Shown here in pieces: positions 53,499 through 61,749 of a stretch of DNA of 64,000 nucleotides. Positions within the stretch are counted from its first letter, which is position 1. Each line of letters begins with the position of its first letter. A model generated the notes under the pieces. The model was not told where the DNA came from and made no database searches. It worked only from the letters and a program-made list of their open reading frames with translations. This DNA comes from Pseudomonadota bacterium (GTDB taxonomy: Bacteria > Pseudomonadota > Alphaproteobacteria > Reyranellales > Reyranellaceae): the NCBI GenBank assembly GCA_018242505.1, contig JAFEBU010000043.1, positions 62,001-126,000 of the forward strand, in the 5' to 3' direction. Position numbers and translations under genes: made by a program.

Positions 53499-55031
53499 TC
53501 ACGCCGATGCCTCGGTAAGGCCGAGCTTGGCGGCAAGCCCGATGCGCTGCAGCTTGCCCGTCGCGCCCTTGGGGATCTCGGTCACGAACAGAACCTTGCG
53601 CGGCACCTTGAAATCAGCGGCCCGCGCCGCCACGAAATCGCGCAGTTCGCGTTCGGTGCACTCGCATCCCGACCGCAGTACGACCACCGCCCCCACTTCC
53701 TCGCCAAGCTTGGGATGGGGGATGGCGAAGGTCAGGCATTGGTCGACCGAGGGATGGTCCATCAGAATGATGTCGATCTCGATCGGGCTGATCTTCTCGC
53801 CGCCGCGGTTGATGATCTCCTTCAGCCGGCCGTTGAGAAAGAGATAGCCGTCCTCGTCGAAATAGCCCTGGTCGCCGGTGCGGAACCAGCCGTTGGTGAA
53901 GGCCTTGGCGTTGGCCTCCGGGTTGTTGTCGTAGCCCACCGTCACGTTGGGGCCTTGGATCACCACCTCGCCGGTCCGGCCTTGCGGCAGGAAGTTGCCG
54001 GCCTCGTCCATGATCGAGATCTTGGGGCCGGCTGCCATGCCGACCGCACCGGCCTTGCGCTTGCCGGGCGGCAGCGCGTTCGACGCCATCTGGTGGCTGG
54101 CCTCGGTCATGCCGTAGGCCTCGATCACCGGACAATTGAAGGCAGCCTCCAACTCGGCCATGACCTGCGGCGGCAAGGACGAGGACGAGGAGCGGATGAA
54201 GCGCAGCTTCGCGGCCTTCGCCGCCTCGGCGTTGCCGCGCACGCGGCCCAGGATCGCCTGATGCATGGTCGGCACGGCGGTGTACCAAGTCGGCTTCACC
54301 TCCTCGAGCCAGGCGAAGAAGCGCAGCGCATTGAACCCGGGCGAGCACGAGACCGACGCGCCAGCTCCGAGCGACGAGAGCGTCGCCGCGATCAGGCCAT
54401 GGATATGGAACAACGGCATGATGTTGAGACAACGGTCTGCCGGCGTCAGTGCAAGCGTGGCGCCGATATGGCGCACCGAGGCCGCGAGATTGGCGGTCGC
54501 CAGCGGCACGATCTTGGGCCGCGCCGTGGTGCCTGAAGTATGCAGCACGAGCGCGATCTCCTGCCCTTGCGAAACGCCGGGCTTGGCTGCTTTCGCCGGT
54601 TTCAAGGTCGAAACGTCGAGCGTGAAGACGCCAGCCGGCGCGCCGTCCGTCGGCACCAGCTCGATGATCGGCAAGCCGAGCTTCTCGGCCACCCCGCGCA
54701 CCGGGCTCTCCAGGCCCTTCATCACGATCACAGCCTTGGGCTTGAGGTCATCGAGGTAGAACTGGAACTCGTCGGCACGATACGCAGGATTGAGCGGCGC
54801 CGAAGTCGTGCCCGAGGCGACCGATACGAACGAGGTTGCCGCTTCCGGTCCGTTGGGCACGACCATTGCGACGCGGTCGCCGCGACCGATGCCGACGCCG
54901 TTCAGCGTCGCGAGCGTGTCGTCGACGAGCTTCTTCAGTCCGGCAAAGGTGAGCCATGGCCGGCCGGGCGCGCCCACCGCCGGTGCGTCCGGTTTGCCCG
55001 ATGAGGTGACGTCGTAGACAGCCTGAACCAT
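53499..55031 (-). CDS. AMP-dependent acyl-CoA ligase, AAE3/Pcs60-like (possible oxalyl-CoA synthetase)
   Basis: 510 aa. Adenylate motif LVLHTSGTTARPKIVPLA, MPLFHIHGLIAA, the block RSSSSSLPPQVMAELEAAFN, YGMTEASHQMASN, GWFRTGDQGYFD and the catalytic-lysine loop GATGKLQRIG. The SSSSSLPP and TEASHQMASN segments recall the yeast Pcs60/plant AAE3 branch, many of which activate oxalate. ATG at 55031 follows AGGAAAGG. First gene of a unit with a reductase and a GNAT. Malate synthase lies upstream on the same strand, so a link to two-carbon acid metabolism is plausible. Confidence 0.82.
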   Translation of the reverse strand: MVQAVYDVTSSGKPDAPAVGAPGRPWLTFAGLKKLVDDTLATLNGVGIGRGDRVAMVVPNGPEAATSFVSVASGTTSAPLNPAYRADEFQFYLDDLKPKAVIVMKGLESPVRGVAEKLGLPIIELVPTDGAPAGVFTLDVSTLKPAKAAKPGVSQGQEIALVLHTSGTTARPKIVPLATANLAASVRHIGATLALTPADRCLNIMPLFHIHGLIAATLSSLGAGASVSCSPGFNALRFFAWLEEVKPTWYTAVPTMHQAILGRVRGNAEAAKAAKLRFIRSSSSSLPPQVMAELEAAFNCPVIEAYGMTEASHQMASNALPPGKRKAGAVGMAAGPKISIMDEAGNFLPQGRTGEVVIQGPNVTVGYDNNPEANAKAFTNGWFRTGDQGYFDEDGYLFLNGRLKEIINRGGEKISPIEIDIILMDHPSVDQCLTFAIPHPKLGEEVGAVVVLRSGCECTERELRDFVAARAADFKVPRKVLFVTEIPKGATGKLQRIGLAAKLGLTEASA

Positions 55032-55058
55032 GATTTGTTTGCCTTTCCTCTTTGTCTT

Positions 55059-55207
55059 CTCCCTCCCCTTCGCGGAGCCCGCGAAGAGGAGTGTCCTCGT
55101 CCTACGAGGCGCGGGAGTCATAAGTAGCCGCTACTTCGGCGACCCATGCCCCTCCATCGCCGTGTGACGGCGACACCTCCCTTGGCGAACTCCGCCACGG
55201 GAGGGAG
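55059..55207. repeat. Pair of REP-like hairpins in inverted orientation
   Basis: Copy A on the plus strand begins CTCCCTCCCCTTCGCGGAGC at 55059; copy B on the minus strand begins CTCCCTCCCGTGGCGGAGTT at 55207. Both continue through a complementary arm to GAGGTGTC-like or GAGTGTC-like ends followed by C-CGTC. Each folds into its own hairpin (55068-55086 and 55176-55204). Between them are hairpin 55095-55109 and palindrome AAGTAGC-C-GCTACTT (55122-55136). The block fills the 182-base gap between malate synthase and the CoA ligase. Confidence 0.6.
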
Positions 55208-55213
55208 TATGCT

Positions 55214-56830
55214 TTATGCGGCCTTCTTCTCGTCGGCGATGATGCGATCGTAGGCAGGCAGCGTCAGGAACTCGTAGAACTGCGGCTGCTCGACCAGGTC
55301 GATCATGAGCTGGGCCGCATCCTCGTAGCGGGCCTTGCCATAGGCCGCGTCGCCGATCTGCGCCTTCACCTTGTCGTTCTCCTCGCGCACGATCTGGCGC
55401 ACGAACTCGCGGGTGATCGGCCGGCCGTCGTTGAGCTTCTGGCCATGGCGCACCCACTGCCAGACCTGGGCGCGGCTGATTTCGGCAGTGGCGGCGTCCT
55501 CCATCAGGTTGAAGAGCGGCACGCAGCCGATACCGCGCAGCCACGCCTCGACGTAGCCTATGCCGACCGCCACGTTTTGCCGGAGGCCCGCCTCGGTCTT
55601 GGTGCCTTCGGGTATCGTCACCAGGTCGGCTGCGCCCACATGCACGTCCTGTCGCTTGCGTGCGATCTGGTTCGGCTCCTTCATCACCGCGTCGAACTCT
55701 GCCTTGGCGATCTCGACCAGGCCGGGATGAGCGACCCATGTGCCGTCGTGGCCGTCGCCGGCCTCGCGCTTCTTGTCGGCGCGCACACGCTCCATTGCCG
55801 CTTCGTTGGCGGCGGGATCGTTCTTGATCGGAATCTGCGCCGCCATACCGCCCATCGCATGCACCTCGCGACGATGGCAGGTCTTGATCAGGAGCTGGCT
55901 GTAGGTGCGCAGGAAGTGCGAGGTCATCGTCACCTGCGCACGGTCGGGCAGCACCGCCCACTCCTGCTCGCGGAACTTCTTGATGAAGGAGAAGATGTAG
56001 TCCCAGCGACCGCAGTTGAGGCCGGCGGAGTGATCCTTGAGCTCCCACAGGATCTCGTCCATCTCGAAGGTGGCGAGGATGGTCTCGATCAGCACCGTGG
56101 CCTTGATCGACTTCTGCGGCACGCCGAGCGCGTTCTGCGCATGGACGAACACGTCGTTCCACAGCCGCGCCTCGAGATGGCTTTCCATCTTGGGCAGATA
56201 GAAATACGGCCCCGTTCCATGCGCCAGCGCCTCCTTGGCGTTGTGAAAGAAGAAGAGGCCGAAATCGAACAGCGAGCCCGACATCGGCTTGCCGTCGACG
56301 GTCATGTGCTTCTCCTGCAGATGCCAGCCGCGTGGCCGCACGAAGAGCACTGCTGTCTTGTCGTTGAGCTTGTAGGCCTTCTGGCTTTGCGGATCGACGT
56401 AATCGATCTGGCGGCGCACCGCGTCCATCAGGTTGAACTGGCCCTCGACCATGTTGGTCCAGGATGGCGTGCTCGCATCCTCGAAGTCGGCCATGAAGAC
56501 GTTGGCGCCGCAGTTCAGCGCGTTGATGATCATCTTGCGGTCGACAGGCCCGGTGATCTCGACTCGCCGGTCGAGGATGTCCTTGGGCAGCGGCGCCACC
56601 GTCCAGTCGGTCTCGCGGATCCTTGCCGTCTCTTTCAAGAAATCAGGCTTCTCGCCGGCATCCAGCCGCTTCTGACGCTCAACCCGCGCCGCCAGCAGTT
56701 CTTCGCGGCGGCCATTGAACCTGCGCTGCAGGTCGGCAAGGAAGGCCAGGGCATCCTTCGTCAGCACCTTCTCGAAGCCAGGCTTGATCGGCCCGTCGAT
56801 CGTAACGCCGTCCGGAAGGTCCAGAGCCAT
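55214..56830 (-). CDS. aceB: Malate synthase A
   Basis: 538 aa. Condenses glyoxylate and acetyl-CoA to malate. Conserved: [35 protein letters not shown] (catalytic Arg), [29 protein letters not shown] (Mg ligand Glu), [14 protein letters not shown], and catalytic Asp in [21 protein letters not shown]. Length is right for the A isoform. A REP-like hairpin follows the stop. It diverges from puuD with 92 bases between the start codons. Confidence 0.95.
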   Translation of the reverse strand: MALDLPDGVTIDGPIKPGFEKVLTKDALAFLADLQRRFNGRREELLAARVERQKRLDAGEKPDFLKETARIRETDWTVAPLPKDILDRRVEITGPVDRKMIINALNCGANVFMADFEDASTPSWTNMVEGQFNLMDAVRRQIDYVDPQSQKAYKLNDKTAVLFVRPRGWHLQEKHMTVDGKPMSGSLFDFGLFFFHNAKEALAHGTGPYFYLPKMESHLEARLWNDVFVHAQNALGVPQKSIKATVLIETILATFEMDEILWELKDHSAGLNCGRWDYIFSFIKKFREQEWAVLPDRAQVTMTSHFLRTYSQLLIKTCHRREVHAMGGMAAQIPIKNDPAANEAAMERVRADKKREAGDGHDGTWVAHPGLVEIAKAEFDAVMKEPNQIARKRQDVHVGAADLVTIPEGTKTEAGLRQNVAVGIGYVEAWLRGIGCVPLFNLMEDAATAEISRAQVWQWVRHGQKLNDGRPITREFVRQIVREENDKVKAQIGDAAYGKARYEDAAQLMIDLVEQPQFYEFLTLPAYDRIIADEKKAA

Positions 56831-56922
56831 GGTCGTTTCCCCTTGAAATTTCGCAGAAATGGATAATCGAAGGGCGATTTACCGCCTTGAGGGCCTGCCG
56901 GGCAAGGCGGTACGAAAGAGGG

Positions 56923-58113
56923 ATGGATGCCGGCTTCGTGATCGATTGGCTCAATCTCGTTCTGCGCTGGGCCCACATGATCGTGGGCATCGCCTGGATC
57001 GGCGCCTCCTTCTACTTCATCTGGCTGGACAATCACCTTCGCGAACCGCTCGACCCCGCCGACGTGGCCAAGGGCATCGGCGGCGAGGTCTGGGCCGTCC
57101 ATGGCGGCGGCTTCTACACCGCCAAGAAGTTCACGCTGGCCCCCGAGCGGCTGCCGCCCGAACTGCACTGGTTCAAATGGGAGGCCTACACCACCCTGAT
57201 CACCGGCTTCCTGCTGCTCTGCCTCGTCTATTACTACGGCGCACAAGTGGCGCTGATCGACCCGGCGGTGATGGCGCTCAGCCGCCCGGAGGCGATCGCC
57301 ATCGGCCTCGCCTTCCTGGTCGGCGGCTGGCTGGTCTATGACGCCCTCTGCCGCTCGGCCTTCGGCGAAGACGAAGCGGTCTTGGGCGGGCTGCTCGTTC
57401 TCTACTGCCTCATCGCCGCCTGGGCATTGTGCCACCTGTTCTCCGGCCGCGGCGCCTACATTCATTTCGGCGCCATGCTGGGCGTGATCATGGTGCTGAA
57501 CGTCTTCTTCGTGATCATCCCCGGCCAGCGCGAGCTGGTGAAGGCAAAGGAGGAAGGCCGCAAGCCCGATGCGAGGTTCGGCCTGATGGGCCGCCAGCGT
57601 TCGGTGCACAACACCTATTTCACGCTGCCCGTCCTGTTCACCATGATCGCCAACCACTATGCCGGCCTCTACGGGCATCCGTGGAACTGGGTGCTGCTGG
57701 TGATGATCTCGGCGGCGGGCGCACTGGTGCGTGTGTGGTTCGTGCAGCGCCACAAGGGCAACGCCAATCCGCTGGTGCTCGCCTCCGGGCTGGTCGTGCT
57801 GGCCCTCACCGCGATCGTCGCCCTGCCTCGCCCGGATCCGGAGATGGCGGGCGGACCGGTTGCCTTCGCCGAGGTGCAGCCGGTCATCCAGAAACGCTGT
57901 ACCCCCTGTCACGCCACGAAACCCACGCAGGACGGCTTCGCTGCTCCGCCCAAGGGCGTGCTCCTGGAAACGCCGGGCGAGATCCATGCCCGCGCCGCGA
58001 CCATCTATCAGCAGGCGGTCGCCGCCAAGGCGATGCCTCCAGGCAATCTCACCAACATCACCGACACCGAGCGCGGCCTGATTGCGCGATGGTTCAAGTC
58101 CGGCGCACAATAG
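56923..58113 (+). CDS. puuD: Membrane urate hydroxylase with cytochrome c domain
   Basis: 396 aa. The N-terminal part has about eight helices with conserved His/Trp residues: LRWAHMIVGIAWIGASFYFIWLDNHL, EVWAVHGGGFYTAKKF, HWFKWEAYTTLITGFLLL and RQRSVHNTYFTLPVLFTMIANHYAGLYG. The C-terminal domain binds heme c through CTPCH (326-330) with Met371 as probable sixth ligand. PuuD oxidises urate to 5-hydroxyisourate and feeds electrons to the respiratory chain, unlike soluble uricase. ATG at 56923 follows AAAGAGGG closely. Divergent from malate synthase, which could use glyoxylate made from urate. Two small genes follow in the same direction with a 4-nt gap and a 4-nt overlap. Confidence 0.92.
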   Translation: MDAGFVIDWLNLVLRWAHMIVGIAWIGASFYFIWLDNHLREPLDPADVAKGIGGEVWAVHGGGFYTAKKFTLAPERLPPELHWFKWEAYTTLITGFLLLCLVYYYGAQVALIDPAVMALSRPEAIAIGLAFLVGGWLVYDALCRSAFGEDEAVLGGLLVLYCLIAAWALCHLFSGRGAYIHFGAMLGVIMVLNVFFVIIPGQRELVKAKEEGRKPDARFGLMGRQRSVHNTYFTLPVLFTMIANHYAGLYGHPWNWVLLVMISAAGALVRVWFVQRHKGNANPLVLASGLVVLALTAIVALPRPDPEMAGGPVAFAEVQPVIQKRCTPCHATKPTQDGFAAPPKGVLLETPGEIHARAATIYQQAVAAKAMPPGNLTNITDTERGLIARWFKSGAQ

Positions 58114-58117
58114 ACCG

Positions 58118-58582
58118 ATGATCCCCCGCCTGGGTATTCGGCCTTGGCGCCGTTTGTTGACGGCGGTGCTGGCACTCACCGCCATCGCCGCCGTCTGGAG
58201 CCATCTCGCGCATCGCAACGAAAACGCGTTCGCGCGCGATCCCGGCCCCGGCGCGGTCGCGACGTCCGGGGCGGATCGCAAGAGCTGGGGCAACGGCATC
58301 GGCTTCGTCAACGAGCAACGGCTCGACGAACATTACCGCAAGCACGGCGCCGAGTTCGGCAATATCACCAAGCTCGACTATCTCCATCAGGCGCAACTGC
58401 TGCGCGACACCGCCGTCGGCGGCCCGGTGCTGGAGACGGTGCGGCGCGACGGCGTCACGACGCGCTTCGATCGCCAGACCGGTGCCTTCGTCGCCTTCAA
58501 TCGCGATGGCACCATCCGCACCTTCTTCAAGCCCAACGACGGTGAACGCTACTATCGCCGGCAGGCGGGGCGGGGCGAATGA
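58118..58582 (+). CDS. Membrane-anchored protein resembling BECR/CdiA-C-type toxin nucleases
   Basis: 154 aa. A basic start and one helix (RPWRRLLTAVLALTAIAAVW, residues 8-27) are followed by a 35-residue spacer and a compact domain at 64-148. That domain reads LDEHYRKHGAEFG (69-81), LDYLHQAQLL, ETVRRDGVTTRFDRQTGAFVAFN and DGTIRTFFKP (130-139). The order H-x3-HG-xEFG, YL-x-A, R-x2-G-x-R-x-D-x2-T-x2-F and DG-x-I-R-T-x-F-x-P is what I recall from the barnase/EndoU/ColicinE5-D/RelE-like nucleases at the C-termini of contact-dependent and other polymorphic toxins. Here it is the main body of a small chromosomal protein. The ATG is 4 nt after puuD and the stop overlaps the next start (ATGA). Function is inference from pattern. 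Confidence 0.65.
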   Translation: MIPRLGIRPWRRLLTAVLALTAIAAVWSHLAHRNENAFARDPGPGAVATSGADRKSWGNGIGFVNEQRLDEHYRKHGAEFGNITKLDYLHQAQLLRDTAVGGPVLETVRRDGVTTRFDRQTGAFVAFNRDGTIRTFFKPNDGERYYRRQAGRGE

Positions 58583-58959
58583 GCGCACCACCGCCGCCCG
58601 GCCCGCCCGACGTCCAGGAGCTGCGCGACCTGATCGATCAGTGGTCGACGCTCTGTGGCGAACTCGAACGGAAGGAGTACACCTTCGATCTCGACAACTG
58701 GCGCAACGATGTCGACGTGCGGGAGCTCATCCTCGAAGCACTGCCGATGTTCAGCCGCGAGGAGATCGGCGATCACGCGCTCAAGCTCGACGACGCCGAC
58801 AGGCTCTTCCTCGCCAACACGCGCCCCTTCCGTCGATGCGTATGGGGCGCCGGCACGGCCAAGAAGGAGAAATGGACCGCGCAGGCGAACTGGTGGTACT
58901 TCCGCACGCCGATGCGGTCCAATGCACAGCTCGAAGACGAGCTGGCGACCGTGCGGTAG
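58579..58959 (+). CDS. Small acidic protein of unknown function, possible partner of the upstream nuclease-like protein
   Basis: 126 aa, no signal peptide, not recognised. A Pro-rich N-terminus is followed by acidic helices (VQELRDLIDQWSTLCGELER; TFDLDNWRNDVDVRELILEAL; EEIGDHALKLDDADRLFL) and a C-terminal part rich in Lys/Trp (KKEKWTAQANWWYFRTP, with WWYFRTP at 105-111). The start overlaps the stop of the nuclease-like gene in ATGA, so the two are made together. Size, acidity and coupling are those of an immunity or antitoxin protein, but no direct evidence exists. Confidence 0.7.
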   Translation: MSAPPPPGPPDVQELRDLIDQWSTLCGELERKEYTFDLDNWRNDVDVRELILEALPMFSREEIGDHALKLDDADRLFLANTRPFRRCVWGAGTAKKEKWTAQANWWYFRTPMRSNAQLEDELATVR

Positions 58960-59045
58960 GGTCTACTGGACCACGCGCCTCCAGCGCGCTGCAGGCATAT
59001 GAACGCGAATGAGCGAGCTGGGCTCGCGGTCCGTATGAGCATGAG

Positions 59046-59816
59046 ATGGCAACCCGAAAAATCCTCGTCGAATGCAACGGCCCCGTCACCACCATCGTCA
59101 TCAACCGCCCGCAGGCTCGGAACGCGCTCGACAATGAGGCCGCGCACGCGCTGGCGGCAGCGCTTCACGAGTTCGAAGCAGATGCCACGGCGCGCGTCGC
59201 GGTGCTGACGGGCGCAGGCGGCGCGTTCTGTGCCGGCGCCGACCTCAAGGAGCTGGGCGGCGGTACCGACTATTTCCCCTGGGCAGGCAGCGACGAGGGG
59301 CCGCTGCGCGCACCTTTGACCAAGCCGGTGATCGCAGCCATCGAAGGCCATGCCTGCGCCGGCGGCCTGGGCGTAGCGCTGTTCTGCGACATCCGCATCG
59401 TCGACGAGACGGCGACCTTCGGCGTGTTCTCGCGCCGCTGGGGTGTGCCGATGAGCGACGGCACGACGGTGCGGCTTCCGCGCATCGTGGGCCAGGGCCG
59501 CGCCCTTGACATGCTGCTGACCGGCCGCGCCGTCGGCGCCGACGAGGCCATCGCGATCGGGCTTGCAACGCGCAAGGTCGCGCGCAGCACGACCCGCGCC
59601 GAAGCGGAAAAGCTCGCCGCCGAGATCGCGTCCTTTCCGCCCATCGCCATGACGTCGGACCGGCAGTCGGCGTACGAAAGCTTCGATCGCGCCCAGGCGG
59701 CCGCCATTCGACGCGAGATGGAGCTGTCGCTTGCGGCGCGCCGGCAGGAATCACAAACGGGTGCGGCACGCTTCGCCGGGGGCGAAGGCCGGCACGGCAG
59801 CTTCGAGAGGAAATGA
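59046..59816 (+). CDS. Enoyl-CoA hydratase/isomerase family protein
   Basis: 256 aa crotonase. NRPQARNALDNEAA, oxyanion segment GAFCAGADLKEL, second CoA/oxyanion region EGHACAGGLGVALFCDIRI, and WGVPMSDGTTVRLPRIVG in place of the usual Glu-containing loop; one catalytic Glu of true hydratases is therefore not evident and another crotonase chemistry is possible. The C-terminus GARRFAGG-like GEGRHGSFERK matches the paralogue at 60972. The RBS is weak. Overlaps the following reductase gene by one to four bases. Confidence 0.87.
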   Translation: MATRKILVECNGPVTTIVINRPQARNALDNEAAHALAAALHEFEADATARVAVLTGAGGAFCAGADLKELGGGTDYFPWAGSDEGPLRAPLTKPVIAAIEGHACAGGLGVALFCDIRIVDETATFGVFSRRWGVPMSDGTTVRLPRIVGQGRALDMLLTGRAVGADEAIAIGLATRKVARSTTRAEAEKLAAEIASFPPIAMTSDRQSAYESFDRAQAAAIRREMELSLAARRQESQTGAARFAGGEGRHGSFERK

Positions 59817-60838
59817 TGCGAGCGTTGGTATGCCACGCCTACGGTCCGATCGAGAGCCTCAAGATCGAGGACGTGCCGACCCCGGAACCCGAAGCAGGCG
59901 AGATCCTGGTCAAGGTCGGCGCGGTGGGCGTGAGCTTCGCCACGATGCTGGGCGTCGAGGGCAAGCACCAGAACAAGCCCGTATTGCCCTATATTCCCGG
60001 CAACGAGCTCGCGGGCCATGTCGTGGCGCTGGGGCCCGGCGTCGAGAGCCTCAAGGTCGGCGATCGGGTGGCGACCGGCGTGCCCCAGGGCGGCTTTGCC
60101 GAATATGCAGTGGCGACCGCAGCGAACGCGGCGCGGATTCCCGACCGCATGCCCTACGCCGAGGCGACCAACTTCCCGACGCTCTATCCCACGGCCTATG
60201 GCGCGCTGAAGTGGAAGGCGAACCTGCAGCCCGGCGAGGTGCTGCTGGTGCACGGTGCCGGCGGCGGCTCGGGCCTCACCGGCATCGAGGTCGGCAAGGC
60301 CATGGGCGCCACGGTGATCGCCTCCGCCGGCGGCGCCGAGAAGCTGGCCGCGGCGAAGAGTGCCGGCGCCGATCATCTGATCGACTATCGCAAAGAGGAT
60401 CTGCGCGCCAAGGTGCTTGAGCTGACCGGCGGTCGCGGCGCCGACGTGATCTACGATCCGGTGGGCGGCTCGGCCTTCGACATTTCACTGCGCTGCGTGG
60501 CGCCGGAAGGCCGCATCATCCCGATGGGCTTCGCATCGGGCACCATCCCGCAAATCCCGGCCAACATCCTGCTGGTCAAGAACGTGACGGTGATCGGCTT
60601 CTACTATGGCTACTGGACCGGCTGGGGCGGCAAGACCGCACCTGGACCGAAGGACGCGGCAGCACTCGCGCGGCGGCGGGCGATGGTGGCTGCGGCACAG
60701 GACGAGCTCATGCGCTGGTTCACCGAGGGCAAGCTTTTGGCTACCGTTGCGGCGACCCTCGACCTCGCCGACTGGGTGAAAGCCTTCCGCCTGATCCAGG
60801 AACGGACGGTGGTCGGCAAGGCAGTGCTGGTGCCGTGA
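59816..60838 (+). CDS. Zinc-free MDR-family NADPH:quinone oxidoreductase
   Basis: 340 aa. MRALVCHAYGPIESLKIEDV opening, PYIPGNELAGHVVALG, NADPH motif LLVHGAGGGSGLTGIEVGKA and DVIYDPVGGSAFDISLRC. No structural or catalytic zinc cysteines are present, so it belongs to the quinone reductase/enoyl reductase branch. ATG at 59816 is 5 nt after GAGAGG; the ATG at 59813 is too close. Probably forms an operon with the crotonase gene. Confidence 0.88.
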   Translation: MRALVCHAYGPIESLKIEDVPTPEPEAGEILVKVGAVGVSFATMLGVEGKHQNKPVLPYIPGNELAGHVVALGPGVESLKVGDRVATGVPQGGFAEYAVATAANAARIPDRMPYAEATNFPTLYPTAYGALKWKANLQPGEVLLVHGAGGGSGLTGIEVGKAMGATVIASAGGAEKLAAAKSAGADHLIDYRKEDLRAKVLELTGGRGADVIYDPVGGSAFDISLRCVAPEGRIIPMGFASGTIPQIPANILLVKNVTVIGFYYGYWTGWGGKTAPGPKDAAALARRRAMVAAAQDELMRWFTEGKLLATVAATLDLADWVKAFRLIQERTVVGKAVLVP

Positions 60839-60872
60839 ACGATCGAACCGCCCGCTCCGGCATAACCCCTAC

Positions 60873-60962
60873 TTTCTCACGGTTTCTCACTTTTTCTCAC
60901 GCCGTGAGAAGCCTCTGATGCCGATGGCATCGGCATTTTTGGCCATTTTCTCACTTTCTCAC
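60873..60962. repeat. Array of TTTCTCAC repeats between convergent genes
   Basis: Direct copies at 60873-60880, 60883-60890, 60893-60900 (exact 10-base period), 60947-60954 and 60955-60962 (8-base period). An inverted GTGAGAA at 60904-60910 pairs with the third copy in a hairpin. The array lies between the 3' ends of the quinone reductase and crotonase genes, where a promoter role is unlikely. Confidence 0.7.
60918..60940 (+). terminator. Intrinsic terminator of the quinone reductase gene
   Basis: Perfect palindrome ATGCCGATG-G-CATCGGCAT (60918-60936) followed by TTTT; the stem of six to seven GC-rich pairs with a T-run is a normal rho-independent terminator, placed within the TTTCTCAC array, 80 nt after the stop. 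Confidence 0.7.
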
Positions 60963-60971
60963 ACCACCCCG

Positions 60972-61748
60972 TCAAAGATCGCCAAAGCTGCCGCCACGCC
61001 CCTTGCCGGCGGCGAAGCGGAAGGCGCCTTTGCGCGCTTCAGCCTCCAGCGCCGGCACGCCCAACCGGCCTTCGTTGGCGAGGGCATCGCGCAGATCCAG
61101 CCCCCATTGTTCGTAGGAGGAGCGGCGGTCCGAGCGTAGGCAGAGTTGCGGGAATTTCGCGAGTTCGGCCGCCAGCCGCCTGGCTTCGGCCAAGGCCTCG
61201 CCCGACGGCGCGAGGCGATTGGCGAGGCCCCACTCGAAGGCTTCCCGAGCGCCGACCTCGCGGCCGGACAGGATCATGTCGAGCGCGCGGCTCTGGCCGA
61301 TCAGGCGCGGCAAGCGAACGGTGCCGCCGTCGATCAGCGGCACGCCCCAACGGCGGCAGAAGACACCGAACTTCGCCGTCTGCGAGGCCACGCGCAGGTC
61401 GCACCAAAGGGCAAGCTCCAGCCCGCCCGCCACGGCGTAGCCCTCGACGGCGGCGATCACCGGCTTGGACAGAAGATGGCGCGTCGGCCCCATCGGGCCC
61501 GGTCCTTCCGGATCATGCAGGCTGCCGCCAGTGCGCGACGCGGCGACCTTCAAGTCGTAGCCGGCGCAGAAGGTCCCGCCGCGGCCGGTCAGGATCGCAA
61601 CCGATTGGCTGTCGTCGCGATCGAAGGCCAGGAAGGCGTCGCGCAGGAGGAGCGCCGTCTCGGGATCCACGGCATTGCGCGCCTCGGCGAAGCGATCGAT
61701 CGACACGACGGTGATCGGTCCTTCCTTCTCGACGGCGACCTTCGCCAT
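60972..61748 (-). CDS. Enoyl-CoA hydratase/isomerase family protein
   Basis: 258 aa crotonase, paralogous to the one at 59046. RFAEARNAVDPETALLL, GTFCAGYDLKVAA, EGYAVAGGLELALWCDLRVA, WGVPLIDGGTVRLPRLIG and a C-terminal FAAGKGRGGSFGDL. As in the paralogue the WGVPxxDGGTVRLPR loop lacks the second Glu of classical hydratases. ATG at 61748 sits one base after the MaoC stop, so it is the third gene of the zinc finger/MaoC/crotonase unit. Confidence 0.87.
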   Translation of the reverse strand: MAKVAVEKEGPITVVSIDRFAEARNAVDPETALLLRDAFLAFDRDDSQSVAILTGRGGTFCAGYDLKVAASRTGGSLHDPEGPGPMGPTRHLLSKPVIAAVEGYAVAGGLELALWCDLRVASQTAKFGVFCRRWGVPLIDGGTVRLPRLIGQSRALDMILSGREVGAREAFEWGLANRLAPSGEALAEARRLAAELAKFPQLCLRSDRRSSYEQWGLDLRDALANEGRLGVPALEAEARKGAFRFAAGKGRGGSFGDL

Positions 61749-61749
61749 C

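Noticed and set aside
60873-60910. Promoter or operator for the crotonase gene at 60972
   Set aside because: That gene is on the minus strand and ends here; its start is at 61748, so the repeats lie at its 3' end.
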